The notes beneath the pieces are model-generated. The model did no database searches and was not told the origin of the DNA. It worked only from the letters and a program-made list of their open reading frames with translations. A program made the translations under genes and the position numbers. Below are positions 24,320 to 32,981 of a stretch of 64,000 nucleotides of DNA, piece after piece. The first letter of the stretch is position 1; the number at the start of each line of letters is the position of its first letter. This stretch comes from Paucibacter sp. DJ2R-2 (GTDB lineage: Bacteria; Pseudomonadota; Gammaproteobacteria; Burkholderiales; Burkholderiaceae_C). Location: positions 620,001 to 684,000 of the forward strand of contig NZ_JAJIRT010000001.1 of the NCBI RefSeq assembly GCF_025717675.1. Reading direction: 5' to 3'.

Positions 24320-24426
24320 GGCAGATCCATTAGAAAAAGTATCAACAAACCCCAAAAACCATCCATTGTGCCCAGGAGCCAAATGAACAGAATCACGACC
24401 TCCGATCCATTGCCAATATTTTTCAT
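24320..24426. promoter_or_regulatory. Shared ampR-like/bla control region with three ATCCATT repeats
   Basis: This 107-bp divergent region is AT-richer than its surroundings and holds three direct heptamers ATCCATT at 24325-24331, 24361-24367 and 24405-24411. Two are preceded by G (GATCCATT). They are candidate regulator contacts. No clear Shine-Dalgarno sequence precedes the bla ATG. Confidence 0.45.
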
Positions 24427-25395
24427 ATGAACAACCCTCTGATCAGCCGCCGCCAAACCCTGCTCGCCGGCACCGGTTTCGCATTCCTGCATGCCAGCCT
24501 GAGCCACGCGGCCAGCCCGCAGGCCTCGGTCGCTCGGAGCGCGTCCTTCCCGGCCCTGGCCGCGCTGGAGCGCCGCGCCGGCGGCCGGCTCGGCGTCTGC
24601 GCCCTGGATCTGCGCAGTGGCGAACGCATCGGCCACCGCCAGCATGAGCGCTTCGGCCTGTGCTCCAGCTTCAAGCTGCCGCTTGCCGCCATGGTGCTGC
24701 GCGAGGCCGACGCAGGCCGCCTGCAGTTGGATCAATGGCTGGCTTTCGGCAAGGCCGATCTGGTCCACCATGCACCGGTCGCCCGCCAACACCTCGCCGC
24801 CGGCGGCATGAGCGTGGTGGCCCTCGCCGAAGCCACACAGACGACCAGCGACAACGTCGCCGCCAACCTGCTGCTGAAGCGCTTGGGCGGCCCCGCTGGC
24901 TTGACCGCCATGCTGCGCCAGGTGGGCGATACCGAAACCCGCATCGATCGGTTCGAGCCGGCGATGAACGTCGTGCGGCCCGGCGAACTCAGGGACACCA
25001 CCACCCCGCAAGCCATCGCCCGCCTGTGCGCGGACCTGCTCAGCGGCGAGGTCTTGAAGCCAGAGTCGCGCCAACGACTGCTGTCCTGGGCCCAGGCCAC
25101 CGAGACCGGCCTGGAGCGCTTGCGCGCCGGCTTCCCAACCGGCTGGCTGGCTGGCGACAAGACCGGCACGTTCACCTCGCCAGACATGGCCAGCAAGATC
25201 AACGACGTCGCCATCACCTGGCCGGCGGACAGCACGCCGCAGCGCGGTTTGGTGGTCAGCGCCTACTACGAAGCGCCCAAGCCCTGGGGCGGCCCGCTCC
25301 GGGACCGCGACCTCGCCGTGCTGGCCGAGGCCGGTCGCATCGCCGCCGCCTGGTGGCAATCACAGCCGCCGCTCGCGGCCGCGCAGGCCCGCTGA
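24427..25395 (+). CDS. Class A beta-lactamase, Tat-exported
   Basis: A 322-aa serine beta-lactamase. SSFK at 80-83 gives nucleophile Ser80 (Ambler 70) and Lys83 (73); SDN at 141-143 (130-132); Glu177 and Asn181 in EPAMN (166/170); KTG at 245-247 (234-236). Cys79 precedes the nucleophile (Ambler 69), as in several chromosomal class A enzymes, but position 238 is Phe, so the carbapenemase 69-238 disulfide is absent. The signal is of Tat type: SRRQTLLAG with Arg8-Arg9 and a hydrophobic stretch to about Ala29. It is divergent from an AmpR-like gene. The substrate spectrum cannot be read from sequence. Confidence 0.93.
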   Translation: MNNPLISRRQTLLAGTGFAFLHASLSHAASPQASVARSASFPALAALERRAGGRLGVCALDLRSGERIGHRQHERFGLCSSFKLPLAAMVLREADAGRLQLDQWLAFGKADLVHHAPVARQHLAAGGMSVVALAEATQTTSDNVAANLLLKRLGGPAGLTAMLRQVGDTETRIDRFEPAMNVVRPGELRDTTTPQAIARLCADLLSGEVLKPESRQRLLSWAQATETGLERLRAGFPTGWLAGDKTGTFTSPDMASKINDVAITWPADSTPQRGLVVSAYYEAPKPWGGPLRDRDLAVLAEAGRIAAAWWQSQPPLAAAQAR

Positions 25396-25398
25396 CCT

Positions 25399-25962
25399 TC
25401 AGCCGCGCTGATCCCAGACCACGCCCTCTTCGGTCAGGATCGCATCCAGCGGCACATCATGCGGCTCGGCCTTGAGCATGGGCAGAAAGCCATGGGCGTA
25501 GCCGACCCCAGCCGTGGCCGGACGCGGCTGCAACTCGGCCAAGGTGCGGTCCATGAAGCCGCCGCCATAGCCGAGGCGCAGGCCGAAAGGCCCGTAGCCC
25601 ACGCAGGGCACGATCAGCAACTGCGGCTCGAAAGTGGCGGTGTCCTTGGGCTTGGGGATGCCGTAGGCGTCTTCTTCCATCGGGCAGCCGGGGTACCAGA
25701 CATGAAAGCGCAGCGTGCCATGCTCCTTGTCCACCACGGGCAAACCGATGCGGCGATCGGGCTGAGCCTCGCTCCAGCGGTAGAGCGCCGGCAGCGGGTC
25801 GAACTCGCCCTTGATAGGCCAGTAGGCGCCGATGGTCAGCTCAGGCCGCCGCACCAGCCAGACCCGCAGCACGCTTTGCAGCTGCTCGGCCAGCTCCAGG
25901 CGATGGGGCAGGTTCAGGCGATCCTGGATCAGCTTGTGGCGCAAGGCGGCACGGTCATTCAT
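25399..25962 (-). CDS. 5-formyltetrahydrofolate cyclo-ligase, copy 1
   Basis: Converts 5-formyl-THF to 5,10-methenyl-THF with ATP. 187 aa with the family motifs GAYWPIKGEFDP, IVPCVGYGPFGLRLGYGGGFMDR and a short C-terminus. ATG 25962 (MNDRAALR) has GGGAGT about 11 nt upstream; a GTG at 25968 or a TTG at 25974 are alternatives. It is convergent with the beta-lactamase gene, only 3 bp apart. A second, divergent paralogue occurs at 28897-29568. Confidence 0.9.
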   Translation of the reverse strand: MNDRAALRHKLIQDRLNLPHRLELAEQLQSVLRVWLVRRPELTIGAYWPIKGEFDPLPALYRWSEAQPDRRIGLPVVDKEHGTLRFHVWYPGCPMEEDAYGIPKPKDTATFEPQLLIVPCVGYGPFGLRLGYGGGFMDRTLAELQPRPATAGVGYAHGFLPMLKAEPHDVPLDAILTEEGVVWDQRG

Positions 25963-26071
25963 GTCCACTGACAACTCCCTGGGAACTGGCTGGCAAGCAA
26001 TTCGGAATGCCTCGCGATTGTGTGCGGACTTGGTGACGGGCCCGGGCAGAAACTGCCCCTATATTTGACCC

Positions 26072-26470
26072 ATGTCCAAGGATTCCAAGGAATTGCTCGC
26101 CCACAGCCTGGAGCTGCTCGCCCCGCTGGGGCCGCTGCGCAGCCGCCGCATGTTCGGCGGCTGGGGCATTTATGTCGAGGACATCTTCATCGCTCTGATC
26201 GCCTTCGATCAGCTCTACCTGAAGGCCGATGCCGAGAGCCGCCCCCAGTTCGAAGCCGCCGGTTGTGCCCCCTTCCAGTACGAACGCGAGGGTCAGGTCA
26301 TGAGCCTGGGCTACTTCGTCGCGCCCGAGGAGGCCATGGAGTCGCCCGCGCTGATGGTGCCCTGGGCGCGCCTGGCCTTCGGGGCCGCCTTGCGGGCGCG
26401 GGCCAGCAAGGCCAAAAAACCTGCGGCAAAAAAGAAGGAGGCAGGCGGGAAGAAGGCAGCGCCGCGCTGA
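26072..26470 (+). CDS. TfoX N-terminal domain protein
   Basis: 132 aa. About residues 5-100 match the TfoX/Sxy N-terminal domain (LLAPLGPLRSRRMFGGWGIYVEDIFIALIAFDQLYLKADAES, then FQYEREGQVMSLGYFVAPEEA). The TfoX C-terminal domain is missing, replaced by a Lys/Ala-rich tail (KAKKPAAKKKEAGGKKAAP) that may bind nucleic acid. Full-length TfoX/Sxy activates competence genes in gammaproteobacteria; stand-alone N-terminal proteins like this one have no firm function. It lies between the cyclo-ligase and DUF2917 genes without an evident operon. Confidence 0.88.
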   Translation: MSKDSKELLAHSLELLAPLGPLRSRRMFGGWGIYVEDIFIALIAFDQLYLKADAESRPQFEAAGCAPFQYEREGQVMSLGYFVAPEEAMESPALMVPWARLAFGAALRARASKAKKPAAKKKEAGGKKAAPR

Positions 26471-26486
26471 AGCGGCGCTTCAGAGT

Positions 26487-26816
26487 TCAGGCGGCAGCAA
26501 GGCCACCCATCGCATTCCGCCCCTGCGCCGCGCGCCGTTCACCCAGCCGCGCCTGCAAGGCCGGGCAGGCCGAGGGCGGTACCAGCAGCTGAAACGCCGC
26601 CTGGGGCCAGGCCTCGATCACCACCTGGCTGCCGGAGGCCAGGGCCAGCGATTGCCCGGCCTGCAACCAAACATCTTCGGCCGGCGCTTCGGGGCGGCCG
26701 GCCTGGGTCAGCCAGAGGCGGCCGCTGCTCACGCGCAGCTCGCGCGCGCCCGGGCCGACCTTGAAACTCAGGGCCTCACCCTCGGCCAGGCTCCACAATG
26801 CTTGCGATTCACTCAT
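26487..26816 (-). CDS. DUF2917 family protein
   Basis: 109 aa with the DUF2917 pattern: LAEGEALSFKVGPGARELRVSSGRLWLTQAG, then EDVWLQAGQSLALASGSQVVIEAWPQAAFQL, a small cupin-like beta fold. Function is unknown. GGGAGT 7 nt before ATG 26816 fixes the start; a 16-codon upstream extension is less likely. It is divergent from a LysR regulator with a palindromic site between them, a pairing seen repeatedly in Burkholderiales, so it is probably that regulator's target. Confidence 0.85.
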   Translation of the reverse strand: MSESQALWSLAEGEALSFKVGPGARELRVSSGRLWLTQAGRPEAPAEDVWLQAGQSLALASGSQVVIEAWPQAAFQLLVPPSACPALQARLGERRAAQGRNAMGGLAAA

Positions 26817-26881
26817 GACTCTTACTCCCGATGTTTGCTCCCAGGGGTAGCGCAGACATTGCATGCACCTCTAGAAGCCAT

Positions 26882-26903
26882 GGGTGAATCCTAGGGTTCA
26901 CCC
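26882..26903. promoter_or_regulatory. Candidate LysR operator between DUF2917 and LysR genes
   Basis: Perfect inverted repeat GGGTGAA (26882-26888) and TTCACCC (26897-26903), spaced by 8 bp (TCCTAGGG). It contains a T-N11-A type LysR half-site geometry and is placed 65 bp from the DUF2917 start and 49 bp from the LysR start. Confidence 0.65.
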
Positions 26904-26951
26904 GGGGCGACGTCCAATGAGACTGCGGGCAGCGATTGATACCATTCGCGC

Positions 26952-27968
26952 ATGAATGGCAACAACACCAGCGACTCGCAACCGGCCCGCTTGCCCCTGT
27001 CCAGCCGGCAGCGGCCGCTGTCCATCGGTCCCCTACGCGCCTTCGAGGCGGTGGCGCGGCTGCTCAGCTTTCGCGCCGCGGCCGAAGAATTGCACCTGAC
27101 CCAATCGGCCATCAGCCGCCAGATCCGATCGCTGGAAGAGGAAATCGGCTGCACCCTGTTCCTGCGCGGCACCCGCTTCGTCGAACTCAGCGCCGACGGC
27201 GCCGTGCTGCGCCACCAGGTCCTGCCCCTGCTCGAGCGCCTGGACCAGACGGTGCGCCAGATCCGCCAGTCGCGCGGCCGGCGCGTGGTCAATGTGACCA
27301 CCTTCGCCTCCTTCGCCTCGCTCTGGCTGATCCCGCGCTTGGAGGCCTTCCAGCGCGAGCATCCGGACATCGACATCCGCGTCTCGGCCAATGATGTGGT
27401 GATCGACCTCGACGACAGCGAGTTCGACGTGGCCCTGCGCTACATCTCGAAAGAACAGACCCCGGCCGGCGCTGAGCGCTTGTTCGGCGAGACCCTGACC
27501 CCGGCCATCGGCCGCTGGGCCGCCGAGCGCGCCGCAGCCGGCGAAGCGCCGCCCCTGCGCCGGCCGGCCGATCTGGCCGCCTACAGCCTGGCCGAGGAGG
27601 ATGACTCGCGCGCCAGCACCGAATACCTGGGCTGGCGCCGCTGGCTGCGCAGCCATGGCGTGGGCGAGCTGCAGCCGCGCCGCTGGATGTACCTCAACTT
27701 CACCTACCAACAGGTGCAAGCCGCGCTGGCCGGTCAGGCCGTAGCCCTGGCCCGCGTGGCCCTGGTCAGCGAGCAGCTGCAGCGCGGCGATCTGGTCGAA
27801 CCCTTCGGCCCGGCCGGCCGCATGAGCAGCCCCATCTCCTACTGGCAGCTGCAGTCCCGCCACAGCCGCGAGCGCACCGAAGTGCGACAGTTCTGCGACT
27901 GGATCACTGAGCAGGCGGCGCAGACGCGGGCGGACATTGGCGAGGCGGAACCGGCGCCCGAGGACTGA
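26952..27968 (+). CDS. LysR-type regulator, GcvA-like
   Basis: A 338-aa LysR protein. Helix-turn-helix at about 25-85 (SIGPLRAFEAVARLLSFRAAAEELHLTQSAISRQIRSLEEEIG), then a periplasmic-binding-like effector domain to about 325, with an unusual acidic tail. It is divergent from the DUF2917 gene across 135 bp that holds a clear palindrome, so mutual control or autoregulation is likely. No specific ligand can be inferred. It is convergent with the orphan binding-protein gene. Confidence 0.92.
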   Translation: MNGNNTSDSQPARLPLSSRQRPLSIGPLRAFEAVARLLSFRAAAEELHLTQSAISRQIRSLEEEIGCTLFLRGTRFVELSADGAVLRHQVLPLLERLDQTVRQIRQSRGRRVVNVTTFASFASLWLIPRLEAFQREHPDIDIRVSANDVVIDLDDSEFDVALRYISKEQTPAGAERLFGETLTPAIGRWAAERAAAGEAPPLRRPADLAAYSLAEEDDSRASTEYLGWRRWLRSHGVGELQPRRWMYLNFTYQQVQAALAGQAVALARVALVSEQLQRGDLVEPFGPAGRMSSPISYWQLQSRHSRERTEVRQFCDWITEQAAQTRADIGEAEPAPED

Positions 27969-27974
27969 GGCCCG

Positions 27975-28871
27975 CTACAGCCGGGTCCACGACGCCGTGC
28001 GGGCATTGAAGAAGCCCGACTGCGTGTAGGCCTTGCGCACAACGCCCTGCTGCAGCAGGCGCTGCAGGCCGCCATCGAGCGCGCTGCGCAGGCCAAAACT
28101 TTCAGGGTGTTCACGCGCCAGCAGATAGTGGCGCGTGCCGCGCAGGGCAATCTTGAGACCAGGAATGGGCAGCAGGCGCACATTGCCCACGGTCAGGGAC
28201 AGGTCGGGCGTGGCCTGAAAAGGCGCCAGCAAGAGGTCGGCCCGGCCGGCTGCGACCATGCGCGGCATCAGCTCCCAGTTGGTGACATGCTGGCGCCGAC
28301 TGATGCCCAGCTGCTCCAGCGTCGCCCAGTCAACCACCCAGTTGCGATTGGACAGCACGCTCAAGGCCCGCACATCGGCCAGCGTGCGCGCGCTCATGGC
28401 GCGGCGGTTGCTCTCCACCGTGTAGAGCCCCGCCTCGAACTCGCCCATCTGGATCATGGGCCGGCTCAGCAACACGCCCTGGCCGGTGCCGACGCCCGGG
28501 CCGGCGATGTCCTGTTCCCAGTACGTGGTGGCACTGCAGATCAGGCGGCCCGAGCTGATCTCGCGCAGCAGGCGCTCACCCGAGGGCATGTCCACAAACT
28601 CCAGCGGGTGTAGCCAGCCACCGAGCGCCAGCGCCTGGTGCAACAGCACCACCTCCACCACATCACGGCGCGAATGCGGCCCCGAAAAGTCGCTGATGCT
28701 GAGGGGGTCGCGGCCATTCAAGAAGCGCGCGTAATCGGCCATCACGTCAGCGGGCACCGCGGCCTGGATGACGCGCTGCTCGGGCCCAGCAGCAAAGGCC
28801 GCCGGCAGCCAGGCACAGGACAAGGCGGACAGCGCCCGGCCCAGACAGTTCCGGCGGCTCAAGGTGTCCAT
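27975..28871 (-). CDS. Orphan periplasmic solute-binding-like protein
   Basis: 298 aa. The N-terminus MDTLSRRNCLGRALSALSCA carries twin arginines and a hydrophobic stretch ending near AAFAAG, so Tat or Sec export is likely. The rest resembles family 3 solute-binding folds (VIQAAVPADVMADYARFLNG, GRADLLLAPFQATPDLSLTV, RHYLLAREHPESFGL). No permease or ATPase gene is nearby, so it may be a sensor or an orphan binding protein. It lies 25 bp downstream of the second cyclo-ligase gene on the same strand and is probably co-transcribed. Ligand unknown. Confidence 0.7.
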   Translation of the reverse strand: MDTLSRRNCLGRALSALSCAWLPAAFAAGPEQRVIQAAVPADVMADYARFLNGRDPLSISDFSGPHSRRDVVEVVLLHQALALGGWLHPLEFVDMPSGERLLREISSGRLICSATTYWEQDIAGPGVGTGQGVLLSRPMIQMGEFEAGLYTVESNRRAMSARTLADVRALSVLSNRNWVVDWATLEQLGISRRQHVTNWELMPRMVAAGRADLLLAPFQATPDLSLTVGNVRLLPIPGLKIALRGTRHYLLAREHPESFGLRSALDGGLQRLLQQGVVRKAYTQSGFFNARTASWTRL

Positions 28872-28896
28872 CAGGCCTTGCGCTTCTGGATCGGGT

Positions 28897-29568
28897 TCAC
28901 GGCGACATCAGCTCCCGTTCGGTGAGCACCAGAGTCAAGGCCTGGTCATGCGCCTCGACGGCAAACGCAGCCTCGCCCAAACTCCAGGCCAGGCCGATGC
29001 TGGTGACGCCCGGGTGCGCGGCCAGCCAGCGATCGTAATAGCCGCCGCCGTAGCCGAGGCGGTAGCCCTCGCGGGTGAAACCCACGCAAGGCACCAGCAT
29101 CACATCGGGGACGAGCACCGCGCCCTTGCTGCTGGGAATGCCGCATTCATCCAGCAAGGTGGGCGCCGGGCCGTCGAGTGGGCCGTCCCAGCGCCGGTAG
29201 TCCATGCGGCGCGGCGATTTGTAGGCGTAGGGCAAGGCGAACTGCAGGGGCTCGGCCGGGCCCTCGTCCTCCAAGTCATCGTCGTCGTCTTCGTCCGCCT
29301 CGGGCTCCAACATGGCGGCCAGGTTCAGCAGATGCGGGGCCGGGTTGAACTCGCCATCCAGCGGCCAGTAGATGCCCAGGCACTGTGGCGCCAGCTGGCG
29401 CAGCAGCTCGTGCAAACGCTGGCCCAGGGCGGCGCTGGCCGCATGCGCGGCCGGTGTGGCCAGCCAAGCGCTGCGCTGGGCCAACAATTGCGCGCGCAGG
29501 GCTGGCCGCTCGTGAGACAGTGTGGTGTGGCTGGGTGTTGAAGACGGAGCCGGTGTGGGGTTGCTCAT
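28897..29568 (-). CDS. 5-formyltetrahydrofolate cyclo-ligase, copy 2 with acidic insert
   Basis: 223 aa. The family core is clear: LGIYWPLDGEFNPAPH, MLVPCVGFTREGYRLGYGGGYYDRWLA and SIGLAWSLGEAAF. Between the first strands and the substrate region it has an acidic insert rich in Glu and Asp (EPEADEDDDDDLEDEG) that copy 1 lacks, and a Ser/Thr/Pro-rich N-terminus. AGGAG 8 nt upstream supports ATG 29568. It differs enough from copy 1 (25399-25962) to be an old paralogue or a separate acquisition. Downstream on the same strand is the orphan binding protein. Confidence 0.9.
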   Translation of the reverse strand: MSNPTPAPSSTPSHTTLSHERPALRAQLLAQRSAWLATPAAHAASAALGQRLHELLRQLAPQCLGIYWPLDGEFNPAPHLLNLAAMLEPEADEDDDDDLEDEGPAEPLQFALPYAYKSPRRMDYRRWDGPLDGPAPTLLDECGIPSSKGAVLVPDVMLVPCVGFTREGYRLGYGGGYYDRWLAAHPGVTSIGLAWSLGEAAFAVEAHDQALTLVLTERELMSP

Positions 29569-29652
29569 GTACGGGGCTCCTGAGGCAAGCGATGCATGCA
29601 GGCCAGCCTGAATCCTTGAGATGGAAAAAAGACAGAAGAAAGCAGTGGGACC

Positions 29653-31827
29653 ATGTTCTTGGCAGTATATGAAGCAGAAGTCGGCCCGCAGACAGGGGAA
29701 GCCCCCGATCGCAGGGCGAGCCGCGCACGCCCCTTGACCCTGGCGCTGGCCTTTGCGCTGGCCGCTTGGCTGGCGGCGACCGGCACGCCGGCCCAGGCGC
29801 AAACCTCGGCCACGGCGGGCGCCAGCGCCAACCCCGAACTGATCCTGGAAGCGCAGGACGCGCTTCGCCAGAAAAACCGCGCACGGCTGTCAGCCCTGAA
29901 CGTGGCCGCGCAGGAACTCAAACACCCGCTGGCACCCTGGGTCGACTACTGGCAGCTGGGTCTGCGCCTGGCCGAGGCCTCGCAAAGCGAGCTGGACGCC
30001 TTCTACGCCCGCTGGCCGGGCAGCTATGTCGAAGACCGGCTGCGCAATGACTGGCTGCTGGAGCTGGGCCGTCGCCGCGACTGGAAGAATTTTGCGAACG
30101 ACCACACCCGCTACCAGATGCGCGACGACCGCGAGGTCGTCTGCTACGCCCTGCTGGCCGAGCATTTCAACGGCCGGCCCGTGGCGCGCGAATCGGCCCG
30201 CGCCGCCTGGCTGGCCCAGCGAGACGCCGGAGAAGGCTGCGGCCTGCTGGCCAGCACCTGGCTGGACAACAAGCAGTTCAGCCAGGCCGACATCTGGCTC
30301 AAGCTGCGCCTCTCGCTGGAATCGCTCAAGCTGCCGGCCGCGCGCCAAGCCGCCAAGCTGCTGGGCAAGCCCACCGAACTGGCGCTCAAGGAAATCCTCG
30401 ACAACCCGACCCGCTATATGGCGCGCAAAGCGCAAGGCGGCGCTCGCACCCACACCGAGCTGGCCACCCTGGGCTTGATGCGCCTGGCCGCCGCCGACCC
30501 GAGCGCCGCGGCCGAGGCCATGGCCAAGCGCTGGGAGCGCGAGCTGCCGCAGGAACTGCAGGCCTGGGCCTGGGCCCAGATCGGCCGGCAGGCGGCCTTC
30601 AAGCTGCAGCCCGAAGCCAGTGACTATTTCGAACGCGCACTCAAGGCCCAGGGCCGCAACAGCCCCGAGTGGAGCGAGGACACCCGCGCCTGGGTCGTTC
30701 GCGCCGCCCTGCGCAGCGGCCGCTGGGCCCAGGCGCTGCAAGGCCTGAACCTGCTGACCGGTGCAGACGACGGCCAACGAGAGGGCCGCGAAGCCCGGGA
30801 GGCGCGCCAGGCCCGCGAGCTGCGCGAGGCGCGGGACCTGCCGCCCTGGCCCTACTGGCGCGCACGCGCCCTGCTGGCCACCGCCGCCCCAGGCGCCGCC
30901 GGTGAAACCCAGCGAGAAGAAGCCCGCAAGCTGCTGCGCACCATGGCAGAGGGCCCGCAGGCCGGCCTGAATTACTACGGCCGCCTGGCCGCCGAAGAAC
31001 TGGGGCTCACGCCCAATCTGCCCGCCGCACCCAGCCCCTTGAGCCCGGCCGAGCGCGCCCAAGCGCAGGCTCACGCGGGATTGAGTCGCGCCCTGCTGCT
31101 GATCAACGCCGGCCTGCGCAGCGAGGGCAACCGCGAGTGGAACTACTCCTTGCGCGGCCTGAACGACCGCGAGCTGCGCGCCGCCGCCCAGCTGGCCTGC
31201 GAGAGAGAGCTCTGGGACCGCTGCATCAACAGCAGCGACCGCAGCCGCCAGGAATTCGACCTGGCGCAGCGCTTTCCCACGCCCTTCCGCAATGCCTTGC
31301 TCGGCCAGGCCCGCGAGGCCGGCCTGGACCCCGCCTTCGTCTATGGCCTGATCCGTCAGGAGTCGCGCTTCATCGCCGACGCCCGCTCCTCGGTTGGCGC
31401 CACAGGCCTGATGCAGGTGATGCCGGCCACAGCGCGCTGGACGGCCAAGAAGGCTGGCCTCAGCTACAGCCCCGAGCTGATGAAGACGCAAGACTTCAAT
31501 CTGCGCATCGGCACCCACTACCTGAAGCTGGTGCTCGACGACTTCGGCGGCTCCTACGCCATGGCTGCGGCCGCATACAACGCCGGCCCCGGCCGCCCGC
31601 GCCGCTGGCGCGATGGCCCTGTGCTGGAGGCGGCCATCTGGGCCGAAAACGTGCCCTTCATCGAAACCCGCGACTATGTGAAGAAGGTGCTGACCAACAG
31701 CGCCGTCTATGCCCAGCTGCTGGGCCTGGGCCCCGAGGCCAGCAGCCTCAAGTCCCGCCTGGGCCGCAGCATCGGCCCGCGCAGCGCAGGCACCGACATC
31801 GTCCCCGAGGAGCAGCCCCAGCCATGA
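29653..31827 (+). CDS. slt: Soluble lytic murein transglycosylase
   Basis: Periplasmic enzyme cleaving peptidoglycan to 1,6-anhydro products. 724 aa: an N-terminal hydrophobic export segment (about 32-50, LALAFALAAWLAATG, then AQAQ), a long alpha-helical superhelix (about 60-545) and a C-terminal lysozyme-like domain with catalytic Glu in YGLIRQESRF, GATGLMQVMPATA and AAAYNAGPGRPRRW. It overlaps the following NAD(P)-binding gene by 4 bp. Products of this enzyme class are the usual signal for AmpR-type regulators, such as the one at 23447, a functional link by knowledge of the pathway only. Confidence 0.94.
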   Translation: MFLAVYEAEVGPQTGEAPDRRASRARPLTLALAFALAAWLAATGTPAQAQTSATAGASANPELILEAQDALRQKNRARLSALNVAAQELKHPLAPWVDYWQLGLRLAEASQSELDAFYARWPGSYVEDRLRNDWLLELGRRRDWKNFANDHTRYQMRDDREVVCYALLAEHFNGRPVARESARAAWLAQRDAGEGCGLLASTWLDNKQFSQADIWLKLRLSLESLKLPAARQAAKLLGKPTELALKEILDNPTRYMARKAQGGARTHTELATLGLMRLAAADPSAAAEAMAKRWERELPQELQAWAWAQIGRQAAFKLQPEASDYFERALKAQGRNSPEWSEDTRAWVVRAALRSGRWAQALQGLNLLTGADDGQREGREAREARQARELREARDLPPWPYWRARALLATAAPGAAGETQREEARKLLRTMAEGPQAGLNYYGRLAAEELGLTPNLPAAPSPLSPAERAQAQAHAGLSRALLLINAGLRSEGNREWNYSLRGLNDRELRAAAQLACERELWDRCINSSDRSRQEFDLAQRFPTPFRNALLGQAREAGLDPAFVYGLIRQESRFIADARSSVGATGLMQVMPATARWTAKKAGLSYSPELMKTQDFNLRIGTHYLKLVLDDFGGSYAMAAAAYNAGPGRPRRWRDGPVLEAAIWAENVPFIETRDYVKKVLTNSAVYAQLLGLGPEASSLKSRLGRSIGPRSAGTDIVPEEQPQP

Positions 31828-32840
31828 TGCCCACCCGCCCATCCAGCGAACCGTCCGTCCTGATCCTGGGCGGCAGCGGTTTCATCGGCCGCTCCCTGTG
31901 CGAACAGCTGGTGCAAGCCCACGGCGGACGCGCCCGCATCACCGTGCCGACGCGACGCCTGGGCCATGCACCGGGCTTGCAAGCCATCCAGAGCCTGCCC
32001 GGCCTGACGGTGTTGCAGGCCGATGTGCACCGGCCCGAAACCCTGCAAGCGCTGGTGGCCGGCCATGAGGTGGTGGTCAATCTGATCGCCATCCTGCAGG
32101 GCAATGAGGCCCAGTTCCAGCGCAACCATGTGCAGCTGCCGCGCCAGATTGCGGCCGCTTGCCGGGCGACGGGCGTGCGCCGCCTGATCAACATCAGCGC
32201 CCTGGGCGTGGGCGCCACGGTGGACGGGCAGACCGAGGGCCCTTCGCGTTATCTGCGCTCCAAGGCCGGTGGCGAGGCGGTGCTGCAGACCTCACCCGAT
32301 CTGGACCTCAGCATCTTGCGCCCCTCGGTGGTGTTCGGCGCCGGCGATCGCTTCGTCAATCTGTTTGCCAAGCTGCAGGCCTTGTTCCCGCTGATGCCGC
32401 TGGCCGGCGCCGAGGCGCGCTTTCAGCCGGTCTGGGTCGAGGATGTGGCGGCGGCCATCCGGCGCTGCATCGCCGACCCGGCGACCATCGGCCAGACCTA
32501 CGAGATCGCCGGCCCCGAGGTGCTGAGTCTGGCCGAGATCGTGCGCCGGGCCGGCCGCTGGAGCGGCCACTCGCGCCCCATCCTGCCCCTGCCCGCTCCG
32601 CTGGCCTGGGCGCAGGCGCTGATGATGGAGCTGCTGCCCGGTGAACCGCTGATGTCGCGCGACAACCTGGGCTCCATGCGTGTGCCCAATGTGGCCGGCG
32701 CCGCGGGCCCGGCCCTGCCGGGTCTGGCCGAGCTGGGCATCACGCCCAGCGCCATGGCGGCCGTGGCGCCCGACTATCTGCGCCCCGAGCAACAGGGCTG
32801 CGGGCGCCTGGATGCCTGGCGCATGAAGGCGGGGCGCTGA
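31824..32840 (+). CDS. NAD(P)-binding epimerase-like protein (complex I NDUFA9-like)
   Basis: A 338-aa atypical short-chain dehydrogenase. The Rossmann motif GGSGFIGRSL follows the start; VVNLIAILQGNEAQF, RRLINISALGVGATVDG and LRPSVVFGAGDRFVNLF resemble the NDUFA9-like branch, whose bacterial members have no firm function. ATG 31824 overlaps the slt stop (ATGA); a much longer frame upstream lies inside slt and is spurious. Probably cytosolic or membrane-associated. Substrate unknown. Confidence 0.88.
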   Translation: MMPTRPSSEPSVLILGGSGFIGRSLCEQLVQAHGGRARITVPTRRLGHAPGLQAIQSLPGLTVLQADVHRPETLQALVAGHEVVVNLIAILQGNEAQFQRNHVQLPRQIAAACRATGVRRLINISALGVGATVDGQTEGPSRYLRSKAGGEAVLQTSPDLDLSILRPSVVFGAGDRFVNLFAKLQALFPLMPLAGAEARFQPVWVEDVAAAIRRCIADPATIGQTYEIAGPEVLSLAEIVRRAGRWSGHSRPILPLPAPLAWAQALMMELLPGEPLMSRDNLGSMRVPNVAGAAGPALPGLAELGITPSAMAAVAPDYLRPEQQGCGRLDAWRMKAGR

Positions 32841-32981
32841 CGAGGGCGCGGCATTGATGCGCACGGCGCATCAAGCCCATGCATGAATATCAGCGGCCTG
32901 GCTTTCAGTTTCAGCGGCGACGCTGGCTAAGCTGAGCGTTCTTTCGCAAGCCCCATCCGACACTCAGAAAGTGCCCACCCC

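Noticed and set aside
31137-31823. Long N-terminal extension of the NAD(P)-binding protein
   Set aside because: It overlaps slt in another frame; the family N-terminus with its Rossmann motif starts right after ATG 31824.
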